64,000 bases of DNA from Shewanella algidipiscicola (GCF_003605125.1 NZ_QPQT01000001.1:124001-188000), one strand, 5' to 3'; shown: positions 18,705 to 28,907, counted from the first letter of the stretch. The notes: a model not told the origin generated them from the sequence alone. Numbers and translations: made by a program.

Positions 18705-18986
18705 TCAGTCACGACTATAGCCGATCTCTTTTTTATATTCTTCGAGTAGGTTTATCGGTGGTGGTGGTAACTGAAGATAATAGCCCTTCTCTTTGAGTTC
18801 AACCTTTACCTTATTGATATCGGCAATCCCTAAATGTTGACGCTTATCCAGTGGCACTATCATGACTAATTCTGGTGCACCAAACATCTGCATCAATTGC
18901 TCAGGTACCCGTTCAAATTCATTGCGTTTTTCAACAAACAGATAAGAGTCCGCTTTAAGTCGACTTTTGTATACTGCACAGATCAT
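18705..18986 (-). CDS. ycgL: YcgL-family protein
   Basis: A small protein of 93 aa beginning MICAVYKSRLKADSYLFVEK, with FGAPELVMIVPLDKRQHLG and the strongly conserved KGYYLQLPPPPINLLEEYK. The biochemical role of this conserved gammaproteobacterial family is not established. The open frame extends upstream to 19169, but that part overlaps minC in antisense and resembles nothing. The ATG at 18986 matches the family start. It lies head to head with minC. Confidence 0.9.
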   Translation of the reverse strand: MICAVYKSRLKADSYLFVEKRNEFERVPEQLMQMFGAPELVMIVPLDKRQHLGIADINKVKVELKEKGYYLQLPPPPINLLEEYKKEIGYSRD

Positions 18987-19110
18987 ATTGAGTGAAATTC
19001 CTGTTGATTCAACTTGCCAGCAAATGAGGCACACTATACCATGTGGCCTAGGATTATAATAATATCTAACTGGCGTTAGCCGGTTTATTTTATAAAGAGC
19101 AAAATTAGGA

Positions 19111-19776
19111 ATGCAGAAACCTAGCCTCGAATTAAAAGGCTCTTCTTTTACGCTTTCAGTACTGCACATTAATCATGCTGATCTCAATAAAGTTGCCGCT
19201 GAATTGGACAACAAATTAGCGATTGCGCCGCAATTTTTTATCGGTGCACCTCTAGTGGTAAACTTAAGTAGTATTCAAGATGCTAATTATCCATTAGCAG
19301 GGCTTAAGGATCTGTTGCTGTCGCGTAACTTAGTCATTGTGGGGATCACAGGGGCTCCCAGTGCCATAGCTAACCAGGCTCAATCCCTTGGACTGGCCAT
19401 CATTAAATCTGGCAAACAAAGCGCCAATCAACCGCAATTACCGAGAACCACCAAAATAGTGAAGCAAAATATTCGCTCAGGACAGCAGATATACGCTCAA
19501 AATGGCGATCTCATTATTGTTGGCGCCGTGGGTAATGGTGCTGAAGTGATTGCAGATGGCAGCATACACATATACGGTAGTCTAAGAGGTAAAGCCATGG
19601 CGGGTGCCAATGGTGACAGAAATGCCGTCATTATTGCACAAACGCTGGACGCGGAACTGGTGTCCATCGCAGGGCAATATTGGCTAACCGAAAATCTTCA
19701 GGCACATGCCACGATAAAAAGCGGTTGTATTCGGCTCGAAGGTGACAGCCTTACCCTCGACGCATTATCGCTATAG
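19111..19776 (+). CDS. minC: MinC, septum-site inhibitor
   Basis: MinC blocks FtsZ ring assembly near the poles. The N-terminal FtsZ-inhibiting domain spans about residues 1-105. The C-terminal beta-helix that binds MinD and the FtsZ tail follows after a short linker, with [20 protein letters not shown] and [20 protein letters not shown]. The length of 221 aa is usual. It starts the minCDE operon. Confidence 0.96.
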   Translation: MQKPSLELKGSSFTLSVLHINHADLNKVAAELDNKLAIAPQFFIGAPLVVNLSSIQDANYPLAGLKDLLLSRNLVIVGITGAPSAIANQAQSLGLAIIKSGKQSANQPQLPRTTKIVKQNIRSGQQIYAQNGDLIIVGAVGNGAEVIADGSIHIYGSLRGKAMAGANGDRNAVIIAQTLDAELVSIAGQYWLTENLQAHATIKSGCIRLEGDSLTLDALSL

Positions 19777-19801
19777 CAACACATTAAGGATAGAAATGCA
19801 C

Positions 19802-20611
19802 ATGGCACAAATCATTGTTGTCACCTCAGGTAAAGGCGGAGTGGGCAAAACCACTTCTAGCGCAGCGATAGCCACTGGGTTGGCCTTAAAAGGACATAAA
19901 ACCGTCGTTGTCGATTTTGATATCGGCCTACGTAACCTCGATCTGATCATGGGGTGTGAACGTCGGGTTGTTTACGATTTCGTCAACGTGATTAACGGCG
20001 AAGCCAATTTAAATCAGACCTTAATCAAAGATAAGCGCACCAGCAATTTGTATATTTTGCCCGCGTCGCAGACTCGAGATAAAGATGCGCTGACCAAAGA
20101 AGGGGTTGGCCGAGTGCTCGACGAGCTGCGTAAAGAGTTCGAGTACATTATTTGCGATTCTCCTGCCGGCATTGAAACAGGCGCAATGATGGCACTTTAT
20201 TTTGCAGATATCGCGATCGTTACCACTAATCCAGAAGTCAGCTCAGTCCGCGATTCGGACCGTATCTTGGGTATGTTACAGAGTAAATCTAAGCGCGCAG
20301 AAGACGGGCTAGAACCAGTCAAAGAATTTTTACTGTTAACCCGTTATTCACCTACTCGAGTGGCGACTGGTGAAATGCTTAGCGTCGCTGACGTTGAAGA
20401 AATTTTAGCCATCCCACTCTTAGGGGTTATTCCTGAATCACAAGCGGTTTTAAAAGCCTCTAACTCTGGTATTCCCGTTATCGTCGATCAAGAAAGTGAT
20501 GCAGGTCAAGCCTATAGTGATAGTGTGGCACGTTTACTCGGTGAAGATGTTGCAATGCGTTTTGTCACCGAAGAGAAAAAAGGATTCTTAAAAAGGATAT
20601 TTGGTAGCTAA
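19802..20611 (+). CDS. minD: MinD, septum-site ATPase
   Basis: MinD is a membrane-associated ParA/MinD ATPase that recruits MinC and is driven into oscillation by MinE. The deviant Walker A motif [10 protein letters not shown] is at residues 9-18, and [20 protein letters not shown] follows. The C-terminal amphipathic membrane-targeting helix is [13 protein letters not shown]. The start at 19802 gives [10 protein letters not shown], the family consensus; an ATG two codons earlier (19796) has better spacing from AAGGA and cannot be excluded. Confidence 0.96.
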   Translation: MAQIIVVTSGKGGVGKTTSSAAIATGLALKGHKTVVVDFDIGLRNLDLIMGCERRVVYDFVNVINGEANLNQTLIKDKRTSNLYILPASQTRDKDALTKEGVGRVLDELRKEFEYIICDSPAGIETGAMMALYFADIAIVTTNPEVSSVRDSDRILGMLQSKSKRAEDGLEPVKEFLLLTRYSPTRVATGEMLSVADVEEILAIPLLGVIPESQAVLKASNSGIPVIVDQESDAGQAYSDSVARLLGEDVAMRFVTEEKKGFLKRIFGS

Positions 20612-20613
20612 TT

Positions 20614-20871
20614 ATGTCTTTACTCGATTATTTTAAAACCAAGAAAACACCGAGCACAGCAGTGACAGCCAAAGAGCGACTGCAAATTATCGTGGCCCAC
20701 CAACGTGGAGAGCGTGATGTGCCTGACTATTTTCCTGCGATGAAGCAAGAGATCATCGAAGTGATCCGTAAATACGTGCAGATTGACTCAGACCAAGTCA
20801 CTGTGCAGTTAGATCAAAACGATGACCATCTATCCGTGCTTGAGCTCAACGTGACCTTGCCTGAAAAATAG
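20614..20871 (+). CDS. minE: MinE, topological specificity factor
   Basis: MinE stimulates MinD ATPase and restricts MinC/D to the poles. The protein has 85 aa: an N-terminal membrane-binding and anti-MinCD segment ([20 protein letters not shown]) and the C-terminal dimerisation domain with [19 protein letters not shown]. It begins 2 bases after the minD stop, so it is translationally coupled. Confidence 0.96.
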   Translation: MSLLDYFKTKKTPSTAVTAKERLQIIVAHQRGERDVPDYFPAMKQEIIEVIRKYVQIDSDQVTVQLDQNDDHLSVLELNVTLPEK

Positions 20872-20937
20872 TCGTAACCTCACCAATGACGCTGTTTAAG
20901 CTAATGAATATGGCAAACAGTAAATGGTTACAAAGAC

Positions 20938-20968
20938 AAATAAGCCCTCATCAATGAGGGCTTATTTA
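20938..20968. terminator. Bidirectional terminator between minE and rnd
   Basis: AAATAAGCCCTCAT pairs with ATGAGGGCTTATTT around a 2-3 base loop. It is T-rich on both strands, so it can serve minE (plus) and rnd (minus). Confidence 0.85.
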
Positions 20969-21039
20969 TAGCGAATTGTCATGATGACTTGTTAATTAGC
21001 CAAATAAGATCATGATGTTAGACTAACTGCCTACTTAAG

Positions 21040-22155
21040 TTAAATGGTCAACTGCTGCAACTTATCTTGGGTGAGTGAAGCTCGCCAACCACATAACAAG
21101 AGTGGTAAATCACCCGTTTGCCCTTCCCAGCGCCACTGTAAATATTCATGAATATGACGCTTTGAACCAATTAGCTCCATCGGTACATCGTGCTGCTCGG
21201 CAATCTCTGTCAGGCAGTTTTTAAGCTGTTTAAAGGCCGACTTATAACCCGGCTTTAATGCAATCACATCAATCGCTTTGGGCAGATTATTCAGATCTGC
21301 TGTGGCCATCACAGCGACTATCGCCTTAGCATGCACCCGCTTTTCTTGCTCAGTAAGCTCCGACATCTTAAAGATATCGGCAGTCGTTTTAGGCTGTTTT
21401 TTAGCTAACGCGATCAATGCGTGATCTTTAATGACAAAACCCAAAGCTAAATCTTTAGCCAAGGCTTTCTCAAGGCGCCACTTAGCCAGCACTTTTAAAT
21501 ACGCCAGCTGTTTAGGGTTAAGCTGAAAACTATTTTTAACTTTAAGGTAAGCCGTTTCACCATCGGGAGCATCCAAGCGCCCTTGCGTCATGCGCTCTCC
21601 TTCTTCATAAAGCCAAGCCAATCGGCCGGATGCCTCAAGCTTGCTTACCAGTTGCGGGTATAACTGATACAAGTATTCGACATCATTGGCCGCATAATGT
21701 AACTGCGCCTCGCTCAAAGGGCGCTTGAGCCAGTCGGTGCGAGACTCACCTTTATCTAACGTGACATTTAAGCAATGTTCAACCAACTTAGCGTAACCTA
21801 AACCATGCCCTAAGCCACATAACGCCGCGGCAATTTGGCTGTCAAACAAGACCTTAGGTTGGCAGAGGCCATATTTTGCCAACACTTCGAGATCTTCACT
21901 GCAAGAGTGCAACACAGTAATAATATCATCGCGCTGAAACAGCGCCCAAAAGCCGCTGAGATCGTTAACTGCCAATGGATCGATTAAGGCCAACGATTTA
22001 CCGTCGTACACCTGGATCAAGCCTAAACGCGCATAATAAGTGCGTGTGCGAACAAACTCGGTATCCAGCACCAGCACACTCGCTTGACTATACTGCGCTA
22101 CAAGCTCAGTTAAGCTTGCATCATCCTCTACATATTGAAACGCTAACAATCTCAT
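21040..22155 (-). CDS. rnd: Ribonuclease D
   Basis: This 3'-5' exoribonuclease helps mature tRNA and other small RNAs. The DEDD exonuclease domain shows VLDTEFVRTRTYYARLGLIQ (Asp, Glu), LHSCSEDLEVL, DSQIAAALCGLGHGLGYAKL and HYAANDVEYLYQLY. One or two HRDC domains fill the C-terminal half (from about residue 205). The ATG at 22155 has GGGGAG directly in front with poor spacing; a GTG at 22167 is in frame and may be the true start. Confidence 0.92.
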   Translation of the reverse strand: MRLLAFQYVEDDASLTELVAQYSQASVLVLDTEFVRTRTYYARLGLIQVYDGKSLALIDPLAVNDLSGFWALFQRDDIITVLHSCSEDLEVLAKYGLCQPKVLFDSQIAAALCGLGHGLGYAKLVEHCLNVTLDKGESRTDWLKRPLSEAQLHYAANDVEYLYQLYPQLVSKLEASGRLAWLYEEGERMTQGRLDAPDGETAYLKVKNSFQLNPKQLAYLKVLAKWRLEKALAKDLALGFVIKDHALIALAKKQPKTTADIFKMSELTEQEKRVHAKAIVAVMATADLNNLPKAIDVIALKPGYKSAFKQLKNCLTEIAEQHDVPMELIGSKRHIHEYLQWRWEGQTGDLPLLLCGWRASLTQDKLQQLTI

Positions 22156-22230
22156 CTCCCCAAACACGGATCTATTTATCGCAGCGACATTAACTCAGCA
22201 TGCGATCACTTAATGTCACCGCAATTAACA

Positions 22231-22259
22231 TAAAAGCCGGCAATAAGCGCCGGCTTTTA
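22231..22259 (-). terminator. Terminator of fadD
   Basis: TAAAAGCCGGC pairs with GCCGGCTTTTA across a short loop (AATAAGC). It lies between the fadD stop and the rnd start on the minus strand. Confidence 0.8.
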
Positions 22260-22320
22260 GTTAACATTAATACGGTTGGTACCTAATGGTTGATACCTAA
22301 TGACTGATACCTAAGCTTAA

Positions 22321-23994
22321 CTACGCTGATTTGGCCTCATCGCGTAATTCGCGGCGCAAAATTTTGCCGACATTACTCTTAGGTAACTCATCTCTAAATT
22401 CTACCAGCTTAGGCACTTTATATCCCGTCAAATGATGACGACAATGCTTAATTAGCTGCTCTTCGGTCAAAGATTTATCGTTCGCGACCACAAAAATCTT
22501 CACCAACTCGCCACTCACCTCATGCGGTACGCCAACGGCTGCGACTTCCACCACCTTAGGATGCAGTGCAACTACCTCTTCAACTTCATTAGGAAACACG
22601 TTAAAGCCAGACACTAAAATCATGTCTTTTTTACGATCAACAATAAAGAAGAATCCTTGCTCGTCCATGTAGCCTATGTCACCGGTTGCCAAATAGCCTT
22701 GGGCATCAATGACTTTTGCCGTTTCTTCTGGACGTTGCCAATAGCCTTTCATGACTTGTGGGCCTTTAGCAAACAACTCTCCAGTTTCCCCTTGTGCCAA
22801 TACATTACCGTCATCATCACGCACCTGCATATCGGTATTGGCTACAGGAAAACCAATAGATCCGTTATAACCTTCAAGATTATAAGGGCAGCAAGCCACC
22901 AGAGGTGAGGCTTCAGTTAATCCATAACCTTCCAGTAATTTTGTCTTGGTGATCCCCTGCCACTTATCGGCCACTGCACGTTGCACCGCCATACCACCGC
23001 CAATTGACAGTTTAAGTGCAGAGAAATCTAATGTCTGAAACTCCATAGAGTTCACCAAGGCATTAAACAGCGTATTCACCCCTGTCAGTGCCGTAAAGGG
23101 GTGTTTCTTTAACTCAGCCACAAACGCTGGGATATCTCTAGGGTTAGTGATCAATAGGTTATTGGCCCCTTTATGAAGAAACAATAAGCAGTTAACCGTT
23201 AATGCAAAGATGTGGTACAAGGGCAATGCCGTCACCACAAACTCTTTACCGTTTTCCAGTAAAGGGGAGTAAGCGGCATCGGCTTGCAATAAATTACTGA
23301 CAATGTTGCCATGGGTCAGCATCGCACCTTTAGACACCCCTGTGGTACCACCTGTATATTGCAAAAAGGCCACATCATCGGCATTAAGCGTGGGCTTTAC
23401 ATACTGCATACGGCGCCCTTTCGATAACGAACGGCGCATAGAAATGGCGTGTGGGAGGTGATACTTAGGTACCATCTTTTTAATATATTTCACCACGAAA
23501 TTCACTAGGGTGCGTTTAGGCGCGCTCAGCAGATCGCCAAGCCCAGTTAAAATCACGCTTTCAACAAGAGTATCTTCAACCACTTCTTCCAGCGTACTGG
23601 CAAAGTTAGAGACGACGATAATCGCTTTGGCACCCGAATCATTAAGCTGATGCTTTAATTCCCTAGGGGTATACAGTGGATTGACGTTAACCACCACCAT
23701 CCCGGCACGCAAAATCCCAAACAGTGCAATAGGATATTGCAACAAGTTTGGCATCATGATGGCAACGCGATCGCCTTTTTGCAGCTTAAGTTCATTTTGT
23801 AAGTAGGCGGCAAACGCACGGCTACGCTCTTCGAGTTTGCGGTAAGTCAGTGTCGCGCCCATATTTACAAATGCAGGCTGATCGGCATATTTTGCCACTG
23901 AACTTTCAAACAGATCGATTAGCGAACTGTACTGTTTCTCGTTAATAATGGCGGGTACATCATCGGGTAAATTTTTCGTCCAAAGCTGTTCCAC
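22321..23994 (-). CDS. fadD: FadD, long-chain fatty-acid-CoA ligase
   Basis: FadD activates fatty acids with ATP and CoA at the inner membrane, feeding beta-oxidation and making the ligand of FadR. Visible are the AMP-binding loop [37 protein letters not shown], and the family signature near [20 protein letters not shown] with the catalytic Lys region at the C-terminus ([14 protein letters not shown]). The frame is open to 24105, but the real start is GTG at 23994, giving [22 protein letters not shown] sits 6 bases upstream and the 557-aa length fits the family. No FadR operator was clearly readable upstream. Confidence 0.93.
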   Translation of the reverse strand: MEQLWTKNLPDDVPAIINEKQYSSLIDLFESSVAKYADQPAFVNMGATLTYRKLEERSRAFAAYLQNELKLQKGDRVAIMMPNLLQYPIALFGILRAGMVVVNVNPLYTPRELKHQLNDSGAKAIIVVSNFASTLEEVVEDTLVESVILTGLGDLLSAPKRTLVNFVVKYIKKMVPKYHLPHAISMRRSLSKGRRMQYVKPTLNADDVAFLQYTGGTTGVSKGAMLTHGNIVSNLLQADAAYSPLLENGKEFVVTALPLYHIFALTVNCLLFLHKGANNLLITNPRDIPAFVAELKKHPFTALTGVNTLFNALVNSMEFQTLDFSALKLSIGGGMAVQRAVADKWQGITKTKLLEGYGLTEASPLVACCPYNLEGYNGSIGFPVANTDMQVRDDDGNVLAQGETGELFAKGPQVMKGYWQRPEETAKVIDAQGYLATGDIGYMDEQGFFFIVDRKKDMILVSGFNVFPNEVEEVVALHPKVVEVAAVGVPHEVSGELVKIFVVANDKSLTEEQLIKHCRHHLTGYKVPKLVEFRDELPKSNVGKILRRELRDEAKSA

Positions 23995-24206
23995 TAGATC
24001 TCTCCTAAATCCCGAGGCAGAGTTATTGTGAATGAAATCAATCACTAATCGTTTCAAAAAACAGAAACTAAACACTGACTTATCAATATTGTAAGTAACA
24101 CCCAAAAATCATACAGGCGTTTTAATTTTGAACATCATCACATAAATAGAGTAAAAATCCTAGACTAATTTTGCGTACCGATGATTATTCAGTCGACTGA
24201 CTCATG

Positions 24207-25097
24207 TCAGCTTAAAAATTCACAAATATGCTGTGCCACCTGCTGTGCATTCCCCATATGCAGATGATGGTCACCATCGAGTTCTACATGGGTTATTGCA
24301 TCGTACCAATCAAGCACTTGCTGGGCGATTTCAGGCTCGCGTTGATAACCATCACGAGCAGTAATCAGCAACACGTGGCCAGTATGGCCTTGCATTAATC
24401 CAGTCAGATGTTCGAGGTTAAGCCGCATCGGCGAGTCCAAAGTCAGCCTTGGATCGGTGCGCCATCGCATCAGTGCTTCATCATCATTAACATTACGTTC
24501 GATGATAAGTCGACACCAAGGTGTTGCCAGTCCGGTTAAACGATGCCGTGCCGTTACGGCACTCTCAAGTGTAAAACTGCGCGATGGCGCGCTCTTTCTG
24601 GTCAACAAACGGCGATAACCTTGAAAACTGCGAACCAAACGTCGCCGGCTATTTGCTGGCGCTTCAAATAGTGGTGCCATTGCTTCAATCAATATCCAGT
24701 GGGGCACTTTGTCGGCAAATGCAGCACTATAAGCAGAGGTCACAATGGCGCCGAGTGAGTGGCCTATCACCGCATAAACCGGTTTAATCGCCATCACAGC
24801 ATCCAGCAAGATATCGACATCATAAAGATAATCAATCCAATGCAGCGGATAGGCGCCGGGTCGATGTTGTGAGCGACCGTGCCCTGGCCAATCAATGGCC
24901 AACACTTGAAAGTTATCAAGATACTGGGTTAATGGCGCAAAGCTGTTGGCATTATCTAACCAACCATGCAACGCCAGTAACAATGGCTTATCGTCGCTTC
25001 CCCATACTCTTGCGGCCAAACGAATATGAGGTAACTGAATCGTTACCTCATTTTCTGCGCCGCAAGATTGCCATAGCAGGCTCTTTTTGTCAGGCAT
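24207..25097 (-). CDS. Alpha/beta hydrolase
   Basis: A 296-aa alpha/beta hydrolase of the serine-hydrolase-like (MEST/SERHL) type. The oxyanion strand LLLALHGWLDNA is at 39-50, the nucleophile Ser114 lies in VIGHSLGAIV, and a C-terminal DGDHHLHM supplies the likely catalytic His near 277-280. AIDWPGHGRSQHRPGAYPLH is the typical loop after strand 4. No signal peptide is seen, so it is cytoplasmic. The substrate is unknown. It starts 7 bases after the methyltransferase-like gene and probably shares its transcript; fadD lies downstream on the same strand. Confidence 0.85.
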   Translation of the reverse strand: MPDKKSLLWQSCGAENEVTIQLPHIRLAARVWGSDDKPLLLALHGWLDNANSFAPLTQYLDNFQVLAIDWPGHGRSQHRPGAYPLHWIDYLYDVDILLDAVMAIKPVYAVIGHSLGAIVTSAYSAAFADKVPHWILIEAMAPLFEAPANSRRRLVRSFQGYRRLLTRKSAPSRSFTLESAVTARHRLTGLATPWCRLIIERNVNDDEALMRWRTDPRLTLDSPMRLNLEHLTGLMQGHTGHVLLITARDGYQREPEIAQQVLDWYDAITHVELDGDHHLHMGNAQQVAQHICEFLS

Positions 25098-25103
25098 TTA
25101 TTA

Positions 25104-25922
25104 CTACTTTTTGATAAATTTGAGCGTCATGCGATCGCTTTCGCCTATTGCTAGGTATTTTTGCTTATCTAGCTCACCTAATCTCAGACTTGGCGGTAAG
25201 GTCCACACTCCTTTAGGATGATCTTTGCTGTCTTTGGCATTGGCGTTAATTTCGCTGCTAGACACTAAAGTAAAGCCTGATTGCTGCGCCAAATCGATGA
25301 TCTCATCTTGCACCATATAACCAGAGCTTAACGCCATTCCAGGCTTAGCCCTATGCTCAACAATCCCCAGTACTCCACCGGGTTTTAGCACCTGATAAGC
25401 ACTGTCAAACACATTCTCTAACTGATCTGAACTCGCCCAGTTGTGAAGATTACGAAAAGTCAGCACCGCATCGACGCTGTTATCTTCACCTAACTCGGTC
25501 AGGCGTGGTGGAGCAAATGCCAAAGATGAAGCTTGACCAAGCATTGAGCGATTTTCATCAAGCCACTGCTCTAATGCCTTACCTAAACGAATTTGATAGT
25601 CAGGTAACTTAACTCCTTCTGGCGGGTTGGCGTCGAAGTTTGCCGCAATATAATGTCCTTCGGCGGCTAAATATGGCGCCAAAATCTCTGCATACCAGCG
25701 TCCACCAGGCCACAATTCAATCACGGTATCTGTGGGTTTAATACCAAAAAAAGTGAGGGTTTCACCGGGATGACGATATACATCTCGCTGAAGATTTGCC
25801 TCTTGGCGTAGGTCATTGTTTAAAGCTGCGGTCAATTGTGGATTCACTTCGGTTTGTGCATTTGCCACTGTTCCCAACAGCGATGGCACTAATAACGCGG
25901 CAATTAATGTCATTTTTTTCAT
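25104..25922 (-). CDS. Secreted class I methyltransferase-like protein (COG4798 type)
   Basis: The 272-aa protein has a clear signal peptide (MKKMTLIAALLVPSLLG, ending VANA) followed by a methyltransferase-like fold: VIELWPGGRWYAEILAPYLA (SAM-binding loop equivalent), AANFDANPP, SVDAVLTFRNLHNW and YQVLKPGGVLGIVEHRAKPG. Such predicted exported methyltransferases are known as a family, but their reaction is not. SAM is not known to be available in the periplasm, so the protein may work on another ligand. The start at 25922 has AGGGAG well placed; the frame upstream to 25967 is unsupported. Confidence 0.8.
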   Translation of the reverse strand: MKKMTLIAALLVPSLLGTVANAQTEVNPQLTAALNNDLRQEANLQRDVYRHPGETLTFFGIKPTDTVIELWPGGRWYAEILAPYLAAEGHYIAANFDANPPEGVKLPDYQIRLGKALEQWLDENRSMLGQASSLAFAPPRLTELGEDNSVDAVLTFRNLHNWASSDQLENVFDSAYQVLKPGGVLGIVEHRAKPGMALSSGYMVQDEIIDLAQQSGFTLVSSSEINANAKDSKDHPKGVWTLPPSLRLGELDKQKYLAIGESDRMTLKFIKK

Positions 25923-26291
25923 TATAATTCTCCCTGATAAAACCTTAAACCTATCAGCCTCAGCCAATAAATAATACCTAAATAAACAGTTAGGATCAGT
26001 TGATCTTTCGCGCTTGATGTTTGTTCTAATGCAATGCTGTTATTGCCAAGCATGAACAATGATGCTCAACGGGTTAACCTACAGGTGCGTAACGGCGTAA
26101 CAACAGGATTGAAATAAACTCACAGGATCGCGTTTATTGGCTTTGTTGCCTGTGTGCTAGGCTACTTACATGGAGCGACTTCTTTTGGCTAAGGCTAAAG
26201 GTCATAACCGCCGACTTGCAAAATTGTCATTAACTTCGCCCCCGTAGAAAGGTCAACAGATCCGAGTTATATTTTGGTATTGAGTTATTCG
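25923..26291. other. Intergenic region upstream of the methyltransferase-like gene
   Basis: About 370 bases between two minus-strand genes. The downstream half must carry the promoter of the methyltransferase-like gene. A 25-codon plus frame at about 26170 has no support. Nothing else is recognisable. Confidence 0.35.
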
Positions 26292-26978
26292 TTATTTGGC
26301 AGCGTCATCGATACGCCGCCAGCACAACCACAACATCAGCAGGCTGGTCAATACCCAGAGTGTCACCCAAAACACCGCTGGCAACCATGTCAGCTGTGCC
26401 AACATCGCGGCATCTCCCAGACCTGTTAAGCCAAATAATACCGTTGGACTGGCCAAAGCATTTAGCATCACCATCAATGCCATCACCCTGAGTGATAACG
26501 TCAATATTGGACTGTGACTTAACTTTAGCGGTAATAAAAACAGCAATGCTAATAGCGACAAAATACCAAGCGTCAGCAGATCGCGCCCCCACAGTAACAT
26601 GGTCAACAATACCGCTAAGCCTAAAACAGCAAAACTAAGCCGTATCCACTGCCGCCACGTGGCTAAATTAAAAATCAGTAATCCCCATAAGGCTGCACCA
26701 AAATACCCAGCAAAACCTATGACCACAGGCCAACCACCTTGGCTAAAACACAGCCCCGCGCCATTAGGAAACAGTTGGATATGGCTAACGACGCCGCCCG
26801 TTATCAAGGTCGCTAAGCCATGAGAGATCTCATGAAAATAACTCTCTAACCATTTAAATGGCACGCTGATATAGGGAATACGCGTTAGCACCAGTGCCAG
26901 CAACAGTTCGACGATAAACTGACCACGACTTGGGATTGAGATTGCACTAGGTGCTGGTAATTGACCAAGCGGCGCCAT
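26292..26978 (-). CDS. Membrane M50-type metallopeptidase-like protein
   Basis: A 228-aa integral membrane protein with about six hydrophobic segments. The zinc motif HEISH lies at residues 49-53, just after a hydrophobic stretch, in the context ESYFHEISHGLATLITGG. This matches the M50B-like peptidase group found in many bacteria. It suggests an intramembrane or membrane-associated zinc protease; the substrate is unknown. There is no PDZ domain, so it is not RseP. The gene stands between two short intergenic regions, downstream of the small gene at 27183-27548 on the same strand. Confidence 0.8.
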   Translation of the reverse strand: MAPLGQLPAPSAISIPSRGQFIVELLLALVLTRIPYISVPFKWLESYFHEISHGLATLITGGVVSHIQLFPNGAGLCFSQGGWPVVIGFAGYFGAALWGLLIFNLATWRQWIRLSFAVLGLAVLLTMLLWGRDLLTLGILSLLALLFLLPLKLSHSPILTLSLRVMALMVMLNALASPTVLFGLTGLGDAAMLAQLTWLPAVFWVTLWVLTSLLMLWLCWRRIDDAAK

Positions 26979-27182
26979 TAGTGACTCAGCCTAGGCAAGT
27001 AGTAACTGTGATTTACGGTATGACTAATTAAGCTATTGTTATTTAAGCAATAGCAACTTAAATCGCGTACATAACCTAAGACATCAGGTGACAAAAGCGA
27101 TTTCAGCCCAGCAGAAACGGTTAATCTCCAGATAGAGACAAAAGAAGTAAAATCAACCCAAAGCCTGCCCACGCTGAGCCGC

Positions 27183-27548
27183 TTAAGCATAAGTGTCGAT
27201 ACCCACCATTTGCGAAATCGCTTCTCGCTGGGCGGCATGTTCGTGGTGAAGATAAGTAGAAATCGCGCCTTGCTTGGCCTGAGTGTTCTGCTCATATTCG
27301 AGCTTGGCATCGAGACGGGCATCGAGTTGCATAACTCTTGAGTTGTCTGCATTATCAGCATTGTCAAGTGCCACCTCAGCGGCGCCTGACTGGCCTTGTT
27401 GACGCAATAGATCGCTAGACTCAATCGCTTTGACATCAATAATCGCAGGCAAGTCTTGCGCCGCCTTGAGCGGCGCAATGCTGTCACTGATGGTTGTTGC
27501 GCTTGGCAATGTATTGCTACGCAGCACATGACCTGATTGGATCTGCAT
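27183..27548 (-). CDS. Small uncharacterised protein, 121 aa
   Basis: The frame starts MQIQSGHVLRSNTLPSATTI and ends AISTYLHHEHAAQREAISQM plus VGIDTYA. GAGGT lies about 7 bases before the ATG. The protein is hydrophilic, with no signal peptide or membrane segment. The second half is a helical, coiled-coil-like stretch rich in Gln, Ala and Glu, and the aromatic VGIDTYA tail looks like a short conserved end motif. I do not recognise a named family. A longer overlapping frame (26978-27592) is a shadow. Confidence 0.7.
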   Translation of the reverse strand: MQIQSGHVLRSNTLPSATTISDSIAPLKAAQDLPAIIDVKAIESSDLLRQQGQSGAAEVALDNADNADNSRVMQLDARLDAKLEYEQNTQAKQGAISTYLHHEHAAQREAISQMVGIDTYA

Positions 27549-27721
27549 TCACTTACCTCATAGCGTGGCGCTTGATATATGCAGTTCGCCACGACAACGA
27601 TTAGATTATCGATATTGACTCATGTATTACTCGTTACAACAGCCCCTAGCTTTTAGCATTGTAAACTTGTTAGGGTTAACCTCAAAGCCAACTCCTACAA
27701 CTCCTATAAGTTTAAAACAGA

Positions 27722-28435
27722 TCACTCACGGCCGGGTAACTTTTTCCACGTAACGGTATCACGTAAATAAACCGGTTCAAGTCCTTCTACATCTGTAGAT
27801 TGCCCTGCACCATGGGCGATATCAGCAAGTTTCAACATATATTTAGCTTCTGGAAACTTGGCCTCTGGTGCCACCACCATACCATCGATAAGCAACTCAG
27901 GATAAGCATCAAAGCCGGTGCCACATGCCATCACCGCGTACTGATAATCTAAAGCACGGCTGACTTCAGCAGGAGCGCACACGCTTTCCCGGCCTATCAG
28001 TGTCGCTACACCAGACTGATTAATAAATTCGCCCCAATAGACTTCACCCATACGGGCATCGATGGCAGCCACGACTTGCGCCGTGCCATGGATATCCATT
28101 GTCGCCTGCGCCATCGCCTGTAAAGTTGAAATACCCACTACAGGTAAGTCTTGGCCTAACGCTAATCCTTGAGTCATTGATGTGCAGATGCGTATACCGG
28201 TAAAACTGCCTGGGCCGCGGCCATAGGCTATCAAGTCAACATCACTTAACCCAATATTGGCATCATTGAGCACCTTATCGACCATAGGTAATAGCCTTTG
28301 GCTGTGTTCACGCGGCGCATCGGCCTGCTGGGCATACACTTGCCCCTGATACCTTAAGGCCACCGAGCAAGATTCGGTGCAGGTGTCTAGTGCAAGCAGT
28401 GTCAAAGATGAAGCATTGTCTGTATTATCAGGCAT
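27722..28435 (-). CDS. tsaB: TsaB, tRNA threonylcarbamoyladenosine biosynthesis protein
   Basis: TsaB is the inactive Kae1-like partner that binds TsaD in making t6A37 of ANN-decoding tRNAs. The ASKHA-type N-terminal part shows LLALDTCTESCSVALRYQGQ, REHSQRLLPMVDKVL and the signature AYGRGPGSFTGIRICTSMTQ. The length of 237 aa is normal, with a short extra N-terminal segment (MPDNTDNASS). The ATG at 28435 is preferred over the TTG at 28447. Its C-terminal half is more divergent than TsaD, as usual. Confidence 0.93.
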   Translation of the reverse strand: MPDNTDNASSLTLLALDTCTESCSVALRYQGQVYAQQADAPREHSQRLLPMVDKVLNDANIGLSDVDLIAYGRGPGSFTGIRICTSMTQGLALGQDLPVVGISTLQAMAQATMDIHGTAQVVAAIDARMGEVYWGEFINQSGVATLIGRESVCAPAEVSRALDYQYAVMACGTGFDAYPELLIDGMVVAPEAKFPEAKYMLKLADIAHGAGQSTDVEGLEPVYLRDTVTWKKLPGRE

Positions 28436-28907
28436 TAATCTAACCAAAATAGGAATAAAAGCGCATGTAGTTCGTCAATCGATGTTCATTAAGGTAACCA
28501 GTATCGCAGCGCGAAATGACTCGCTCCAGTAATCGAGTGACAATAACATATTGAATGACGCCGATTATAACGTAAATTCAAATCAGGTATAGCCCAAAAG
28601 CGTGCATAGACTAAAGCTAACTCAAGATATTGCGCCGCTTTGCGCACTTGTGTTCACCTTCCCGCATCATAACCTCTCGATATAAGCAACATAAGTCAAT
28701 AACATCAAGCTGCACCTCATAAATCGCTATCATTAACATCACGCAACCGCGGTACGTAAAAAGGCTTTCGTATTTTGGGCCAATTGGCAAGAGTCACTTT
28801 GTTGAAAATTATTTCATGGTCAAATTGATGAAAAACGATACCATAAAGGCCATATAGCCAAAATACTCAGCCCATAAGACATTCTGACCACAAGGATCGG
28901 CAGCACC
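28436..28907. other. Divergent region between tsaB and ndh
   Basis: About 470 bases must hold both promoters. No RNA gene, operator or repeat was recognised. The region is moderately AT-rich with no open frame of interest. Confidence 0.35.

Noticed and set aside
18987-19169. N-terminal extension of ycgL
   Set aside because: It overlaps the minC start in antisense, has unnatural composition, and the YcgL family begins at MICAVYKSR (18986).
26978-27592. 204-aa minus-strand frame overlapping the small gene near tsaB
   Set aside because: It is Cys-, Ser- and Leu-rich with no family resemblance and is the out-of-frame shadow of 27183-27548.
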